NCBI GenBank assembly: GCA_946480295.1
Contig: CAMLIT010000025.1
Location: 1-41,060, forward strand
Source of the DNA: an uncultured Gemmatimonadota bacterium
GTDB taxonomy: Bacteria > Gemmatimonadota > Gemmatimonadetes > Gemmatimonadales > Gemmatimonadaceae
DNA: 41,060 bases
Direction: 5' to 3'
Shown: in pieces, positions 36,515-41,060 of the stretch
How positions within the stretch are numbered: the first letter of the stretch is position 1
Layout: each line of letters starts with the position of its first letter
The notes under the pieces: generated by a model
Database searches by the model: none
The model's input: the letters and a program-made list of their open reading frames with translations, nothing else
Told to the model about the DNA's origin: nothing
Translations under genes and position numbers: made by a program

Positions 36515-38257
36515 ATGACCCTTCACACTCCGGCGGCCGTCCTCGCCCCGCTCGCCCTCCTCGCCCTCGCCGCCTGCGGCCCGCGCCACGGCGAGGCGGC
36601 CGAGGTCGACCTCGCCCACCACGACCGCGATGCCGGCGAGTGGGCCACCCAGGGCGGCGACTACGCGCTCACCCGCTACAGCGCGCTCGACCAGATCACC
36701 ACGGCGAACGTGTCGAAGCTCCACGTCGCGTGGACCTTCTCCACCGGCCAGATCCACGGCCACGAGGGCACGCCGCTCGTCGTCGGCAGCACGATGTACC
36801 TCGTCACCCCCTTTCCCGACGAGGCCTTCGCCCTCGACCTGACGAAGAACCCCGCGGCCGTGAAGTGGAGCCACACGCCCGCGCCGAATCCGTGGGCCGA
36901 GGGCGTCGCCTGCTGCGACGTCGTCAACCGCGGCTGGGCGTACGCCGACGGGAAGCTCGTCTACAACCTGCTCGACGACCGCACCATCGCCCTCGACGCC
37001 AACGACGGCCACGAGATCTGGGAGACGAAGCTCGCCGACGTGAACCGGGGCATCACGATGACCATGCCGCCGCTCATCGTGAACGGGAAGGTCCTCGTCG
37101 GCAACTCCGGCGGCGAGATGGGCGCGCGCGGCTGGATCGCCGCGCTCGACCTGGGGACGGGGAAGCTGCTGTGGAAGGCCTACAGCACGGGGCCGGACAG
37201 CGACGTCAAGATCACGGCGCACACGCGCAACTTCTACCCGAGCGACCGCGGCAGGGACCTCGGCGTGACCTCGTGGCCCAACGACGGCTGGCGCCACGGC
37301 GCCGGCACCGTGTGGGCGTGGATCTCCTACGACCCGGAGCTGAACCTGATCTATCACGGGACCAGCAATCCCGGGCCGTGGAACTCCGACCAGCGGCCCG
37401 GCGACAACAAGTGGACGTCGAGCATCTTCGCCCGCAATCCGGACAACGGCGAGGTGAAGTGGGTCTACCAGTTCACGCCGCACGACACCTGGGACTACGA
37501 CGGCGTGAACGAGGACATCCTCGTCGACCTGCCAATCGGCGGGAGGACGCGCAAGGCGCTCGTCCACTTCGATCGCAACGGCTACGGCTACACGATGGAC
37601 CGGACGACCGGCGAGATCCTCGCCGTGAACCCGTTCGTGCCGGTGAACTGGTCCACGGGCATCGACCTGAAGACCGGTCGCCCGATGGTCGTGCCGGAGA
37701 AGCTGGCGCACCAGGGCAGGATGACGAAGGACATCTGCCCATCGACGACGGGCGGCAAGGACGAGGAGCCGGCGGCGTACTCGCCGCGCACGGGGCTGGT
37801 CTACGTGCCGGCGGTCAACGTCTGCATGGACAAGGGCGGCCACCAGGTGCAGTACATCGCCGGGACGCCGTACATGGGCTCGAACTTCCCCGCCGTGCCG
37901 GCGCCGGGCGGCTACAAGGGGGCGCTCATCGCCTGGGACCCGAAGACGGCACGCGAGGTGTGGAGCGTGAAGGACGTGAACTATCCCGTCTACAGCGGCG
38001 TGCTGACGACGGGCGGGGACCTCGTCTTCTACGGCACGCTCGACGGCTGGTTCCGCGCGCTCGACGCACGCACCGGGCGCACGCTCTGGCAGATGAACAT
38101 CGGCTCCGGGATCATCGGCGGTCCGATGACCTACCGTGGGCCGGATGGCAAGCAGTACGTGGCCGTCCTGAGCGGCGTCGGCGGGGTGGGCGGCGTGTTC
38201 GCCCAGACGCCGAAGGCGCCGCCGACGGGCGGGATGCTCTACGTCTTCACGCTGTGA
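36515..38257 (+). CDS. PQQ-dependent alcohol dehydrogenase, XoxF-like, copy 4
   Basis: The product has 580 residues, the shortest of the four, with a lipobox LLALAAC (Cys21). It has GVACCDVVNRG, GNSGGEMGARGW, SNPGPWN, GDNKWTS and WDYDGVN with Asp327 and Asp329. It is very close to copy 3 over the whole propeller, consistent with tandem duplication within the operon. It lacks its own XoxJ and is followed after seven bases by cytochrome c paralogue 3. Confidence 0.92.
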   Translation: MTLHTPAAVLAPLALLALAACGPRHGEAAEVDLAHHDRDAGEWATQGGDYALTRYSALDQITTANVSKLHVAWTFSTGQIHGHEGTPLVVGSTMYLVTPFPDEAFALDLTKNPAAVKWSHTPAPNPWAEGVACCDVVNRGWAYADGKLVYNLLDDRTIALDANDGHEIWETKLADVNRGITMTMPPLIVNGKVLVGNSGGEMGARGWIAALDLGTGKLLWKAYSTGPDSDVKITAHTRNFYPSDRGRDLGVTSWPNDGWRHGAGTVWAWISYDPELNLIYHGTSNPGPWNSDQRPGDNKWTSSIFARNPDNGEVKWVYQFTPHDTWDYDGVNEDILVDLPIGGRTRKALVHFDRNGYGYTMDRTTGEILAVNPFVPVNWSTGIDLKTGRPMVVPEKLAHQGRMTKDICPSTTGGKDEEPAAYSPRTGLVYVPAVNVCMDKGGHQVQYIAGTPYMGSNFPAVPAPGGYKGALIAWDPKTAREVWSVKDVNYPVYSGVLTTGGDLVFYGTLDGWFRALDARTGRTLWQMNIGSGIIGGPMTYRGPDGKQYVAVLSGVGGVGGVFAQTPKAPPTGGMLYVFTL

Positions 38258-38264
38258 GCAGGCC

Positions 38265-38846
38265 ATGAGAGCGCATCGCAGCCTCGCCCCGCTCGCCCCG
38301 TGCCTCCTCGCCGCGCTCGTCCTCGCGGGCTGCGGCGGCTCGCGGCGGGGCGGCGCGCGGGTGCAGTACAACGACGCCACGGGCGACGTCGCGCCGCCGC
38401 CGCCGCTCCCCATCCCCGAGGAGAACGCGACGATCACGCCCGAGGGGCCGTACCCCGGCATCGCCGTCAGCGCGATCGAGGCGACGGCGACGAACCCGTA
38501 CGACGGCGACACCTCCGCCGTGTCGCGCGGCCGGCAGCTCTTCGTCGGGATGAACTGCACCGGCTGCCACGGCTTCGAGGCGAAGGCCGGGCTCATGGCG
38601 CCGCAGCTCACCGACAACTTCTGGCGCTACGGCGGGAGCGATGCCGACGTCTTCAACTCGATCTACGAGGGGCGGGCGAAGGGGATGCCGGCGTGGGGCG
38701 CCGTGCTCTCGCGGGACCAGATCTGGGAGCTCGTGGCCTACATCCGCTCGTTAGGTGGGATGACCGGGCCGCGCCTGCCCACCTTGCAGAACACGAACAC
38801 GAAGGAAGCCGGCGGACCCGAGAAGCACAACATCCGACAGCCATGA
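38265..38846 (+). CDS. Lipoprotein cytochrome c, paralogue 3
   Basis: The 193 residues have a signal peptide ending LVLAGC (Cys23). A Pro-rich linker follows, then heme site CTGCH and a probable methionine ligand in GMPAWG. It shares FWRYGGSDADVFNSIYEG and QIWELVAYIRSLGG with its paralogues. The stop overlaps the ATG of oxidase subunit II by four bases, the same arrangement (cytochrome, then coxB) as in the first operon. Confidence 0.88.
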   Translation: MRAHRSLAPLAPCLLAALVLAGCGGSRRGGARVQYNDATGDVAPPPPLPIPEENATITPEGPYPGIAVSAIEATATNPYDGDTSAVSRGRQLFVGMNCTGCHGFEAKAGLMAPQLTDNFWRYGGSDADVFNSIYEGRAKGMPAWGAVLSRDQIWELVAYIRSLGGMTGPRLPTLQNTNTKEAGGPEKHNIRQP

Positions 38847-39796
38847 ACGCTCCGATGAACATCCTCAGCGGCGCCGGCCCGATCGCCGCCGCCCAGGCGA
38901 GGCTCGGCTGGTGGCTGATGATCGTCTCCGCGATCGTCATCGTCGTCGTCGGCCTCCTCGTGCTCGCCGGCGCGCTGCGCCGCCACCCCGGCGAGGGACC
39001 GGACATCGTCCTCCGCGGCGGCCGCGGGCTGACCTGGGTCGTCGCCGGCGGGATGATCGTCCCGGCGATCATCCTCGTGCTCACCTTCGCCTTCACCCTG
39101 CTGACCACGAACGCCACCGCCGCGCCGAGCTCCGATCCGGTGGCGACGATCCAGGTGATCGGCCACCGCTGGTGGTGGGAGGTGCGGTACCTGGATCCCG
39201 ATCCGACGAAGGTCTTCGTCACGGCGAACGAGATCCACGTCCCCATCGGCAAGCCGGTGCGCCTGTACCTGACGAGCGACGACGTCGTCCACAGCTTCTG
39301 GATCCCGCAGCTCGCCGGGAAGACCGACGTCATCCCCGGCGAGCGCAACGTCGCGTGGATCGAGGCCGACAAGCCGGGCATCTATCGCGGCCAGTGCACC
39401 GAGTACTGCGGGCTGCAGCACTCCAACATGGCGGCGTTCGTGATCGCCGAGCCGGCGGCGAAGTTCGCCGCGTGGGAGCAGACGCAGCGCGACAGCGCGA
39501 AGACGCCGAGCGATCCCGCGGCGGCGGCGGGGATGGCCGTCTTCCAGAAGGAAGCGTGCGCCGCCTGCCACGCGATCCGCGGCACCGACGCCCTCGGCCG
39601 CGTCGGCCCGGATCTCACGCACCTGGCGAGCCGCACGACGATCGCCGCCGGCGCGCTCGAGAACACGCGCGGCAACCTCGCCGGCTGGATCGGCAACTCC
39701 CAGGCGATCAAGCCGGGGAACGACATGCCGGTGATGAACAGCCTCTCGCCTAACGACCTGCAGGCGCTGGTCGCGTACCTGGAGACCCTGAAGTAG
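38843..39796 (+). CDS. coxB: Cytochrome c oxidase subunit II with fused cytochrome c domain, copy B
   Basis: The 317 residues have two N-terminal helices, a CuA domain (HSFWIPQL and CTEYCGLQHSNM) and a C-terminal cytochrome c domain (CAACH, then a methionine in NDMPVMNS). The general layout equals the copy at 19001. The two copies share the phrase GHxWWWEVxYxDPDP. Subunit I follows after eight bases. Confidence 0.93.
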   Translation: MNAPMNILSGAGPIAAAQARLGWWLMIVSAIVIVVVGLLVLAGALRRHPGEGPDIVLRGGRGLTWVVAGGMIVPAIILVLTFAFTLLTTNATAAPSSDPVATIQVIGHRWWWEVRYLDPDPTKVFVTANEIHVPIGKPVRLYLTSDDVVHSFWIPQLAGKTDVIPGERNVAWIEADKPGIYRGQCTEYCGLQHSNMAAFVIAEPAAKFAAWEQTQRDSAKTPSDPAAAAGMAVFQKEACAACHAIRGTDALGRVGPDLTHLASRTTIAAGALENTRGNLAGWIGNSQAIKPGNDMPVMNSLSPNDLQALVAYLETLK

Positions 39797-39804
39797 GAGA
39801 GCCC

Positions 39805-41060
39805 GTGGCCACCACAACCGCTCCCGTCCCGCTCCCGGAGCGCCTGACGCGCCTCTGGGAGACCGCGCCCGGCCTCTACGGGGTCCTCGCGACGGTCGAT
39901 CACAAGGTGATCGGCAAGCGCTATCTCGTCACCTCGATGATCTTCCTGCTGCTCGGCGGGATCGAGGCGGGCATCCTCCGGCTCCAGCTCGCGCACGCCA
40001 ACGAACACCTCGTGAGTCCCGAGACGTACAACCAGATCTTCAGCATGCACGGCATCACCATGATCTTCTGGTACGCCGCGCCAATCCTCTCGGGGTTCAG
40101 CAACTATCTGTGGCCGCTGATGCTCGGCTCGCGCGACATGGCGTGCCCGCGCGCCAATGCGCTCAGCTACTGGACCTTCCTGATGTCCGGGATCTTCCTG
40201 TACACGAGCGTCCTCGTCGGCGCGATGCCCGACCGCGGCTGGTTCGCCTACGCGCCGATGACCGAGGCCGCGTTCTCGCCCGGCCTCAACATGGATTTCT
40301 ACGCCATCGGGCTCACCTTCCTCAGCCTGTCCACGACGGTCGGCGCGATCAACTTCATCGTCACGCTGTTCAAGACGCGCGCGCCGGGCATGTCGCTCAA
40401 CCGCCTGCCGATCTTCGTCTGGGGGACGCTCACCACCTCGTTCGCCATCCTGTTCGCGACGCCGGCGCTCACCGCCTCCTGCATCTTCCTCTACTTCGAC
40501 CGGCGCTTCGGGACGCACTTCTACGATCCCGGCCTCGGCGGCCAGCCGCTCCTCTGGCAGCACCTCTTCTGGAGCTTCGGGCATCCGTGGGTCTACATCG
40601 TGGTGCTCCCGGCGATGGGGATCATCTCCGACCTCATCCCGACCTTCTGCCGCCGGCCCCTCGTCGCCTACACCCTCGTCGCGCTCGCCACGGTGAGCAC
40701 GGGCATCCTCGGCTTCGGCGTCTGGGTGCACCACATGTTCGCCGTGGGACTGCCGACCACCGCCAGCTCCTTCTTCGCCGCGGCGAGCATGGTCATCACG
40801 ATCCCGAGCGCGATCGCGGTCTTCTCCTGGCTGGCGACCATGTGGTACGGCCGGCCGGTGTTCAAGACGCCGATGCTCTTCGCCGCCGGCTTCATCGTCC
40901 TCTTCGTCATCGGCGGCGTCTCCGGGGTGGCCACGGCGGCGAACGCGTACGACCTCCAGCTCACCGACACCTACTTCGTCGTCGCGCACCTGCACTACGT
41001 GCTCATCGGCATCAACGTCTTCGCCGTGATGGCCGGCTTCTACTACTGGCTGCCGAAGAT
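39805..41060 (+). CDS. ctaD: Cytochrome c oxidase subunit I, copy B (cut by window end)
   Basis: The GTG at 39805 opens a frame that runs out of the window, with 418 complete codons visible. Ligands are in place: MHGITMIFW, QHLFWSFGHPWVYI (His260, Tyr264), WVHHMFAVG and VAHLHYVLIG. The residue after HP is Trp262, where A1-type oxidases have the D-channel glutamate. The K-channel lysine position reads Ala (PSAIAVFSW). The D-channel entry Asp111 is kept (GSRDMACPRAN). It is thus a different subfamily from the copy at 17043. The rest of the operon, probably subunit III and others, lies outside. Confidence 0.94.
   Translation, partial: MATTTAPVPLPERLTRLWETAPGLYGVLATVDHKVIGKRYLVTSMIFLLLGGIEAGILRLQLAHANEHLVSPETYNQIFSMHGITMIFWYAAPILSGFSNYLWPLMLGSRDMACPRANALSYWTFLMSGIFLYTSVLVGAMPDRGWFAYAPMTEAAFSPGLNMDFYAIGLTFLSLSTTVGAINFIVTLFKTRAPGMSLNRLPIFVWGTLTTSFAILFATPALTASCIFLYFDRRFGTHFYDPGLGGQPLLWQHLFWSFGHPWVYIVVLPAMGIISDLIPTFCRRPLVAYTLVALATVSTGILGFGVWVHHMFAVGLPTTASSFFAAASMVITIPSAIAVFSWLATMWYGRPVFKTPMLFAAGFIVLFVIGGVSGVATAANAYDLQLTDTYFVVAHLHYVLIGINVFAVMAGFYYWLPK

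Noticed and set aside
21418..38257. Calling any of the dehydrogenases a calcium-type methanol dehydrogenase (MxaF)
   Set aside because: All have the second Asp of the lanthanide-type motif, and no mxaI-like small subunit gene is present.

Overview
The window is about 70% G+C and densely coded. It has lipoprotein-rich periplasmic chemistry, overlapping start and stop codons in long operons, and heptanucleotide tandem repeats between genes. Together with the gene set (zinc metalloprotease of the DUF5117 type, FadN-type beta-oxidation, caa3-type oxidases and several XoxF-like quinoproteins), this suggests a soil or sediment bacterium, most likely of the Gemmatimonadota (inference; there is no rRNA or marker gene here). 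No tRNA, rRNA, CRISPR array, transposase or phage gene was seen.

Layout. 1-7.2 kb: the end of an OPT-family transporter, a small lipoprotein gene, a secreted zinc metalloprotease with a recognisable promoter, and a four-gene minor-pilin operon (GspH/FimT, PilV, PilW, PilX types). 7.2-12.4 kb: a repeat-bearing spacer, then fadN-fadA for beta-oxidation, another repeat spacer and an SDR oxidoreductase. 12.4-23.3 kb (minus strand): one apparently continuous operon with, in order, a PQQ alcohol dehydrogenase, a XoxJ-type binding protein, a lipoprotein cytochrome c, oxidase subunits II, I and III, a small membrane protein, CtaG, another cytochrome c and a sensor histidine kinase. 23.3-30.4 kb: PAP2 phosphatase, aldo/keto reductase, AlkA-like glycosylase, UdgX-type uracil-DNA glycosylase, a small hydrophilic protein, a DUF502 membrane protein, a formate/nitrite-type channel, an unknown secreted protein and an SMP-30-like beta-propeller lipoprotein. 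30.6-41.06 kb (plus strand): a second operon with three more PQQ dehydrogenases, a second XoxJ, three cytochromes c, and subunit II plus the start of subunit I of a second oxidase.

The most striking feature is the pair of operons that each encode a whole electron path: PQQ dehydrogenase, XoxJ, cytochrome c, CuA/cytochrome-c subunit II and heme-copper subunit I. All four dehydrogenases carry the Asp-Tyr-Asp signature associated with lanthanide-dependent enzymes. All four, and most of the cytochromes, look like lipoproteins, so the chain from alcohol to oxygen would be tethered to membranes rather than soluble in the periplasm. The two oxidases differ from each other, and each lacks different residues of the classical proton channels. 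The two xoxJ genes carry 7-bp tandem repeats inside their coding sequence, which could cause reversible frameshifts.
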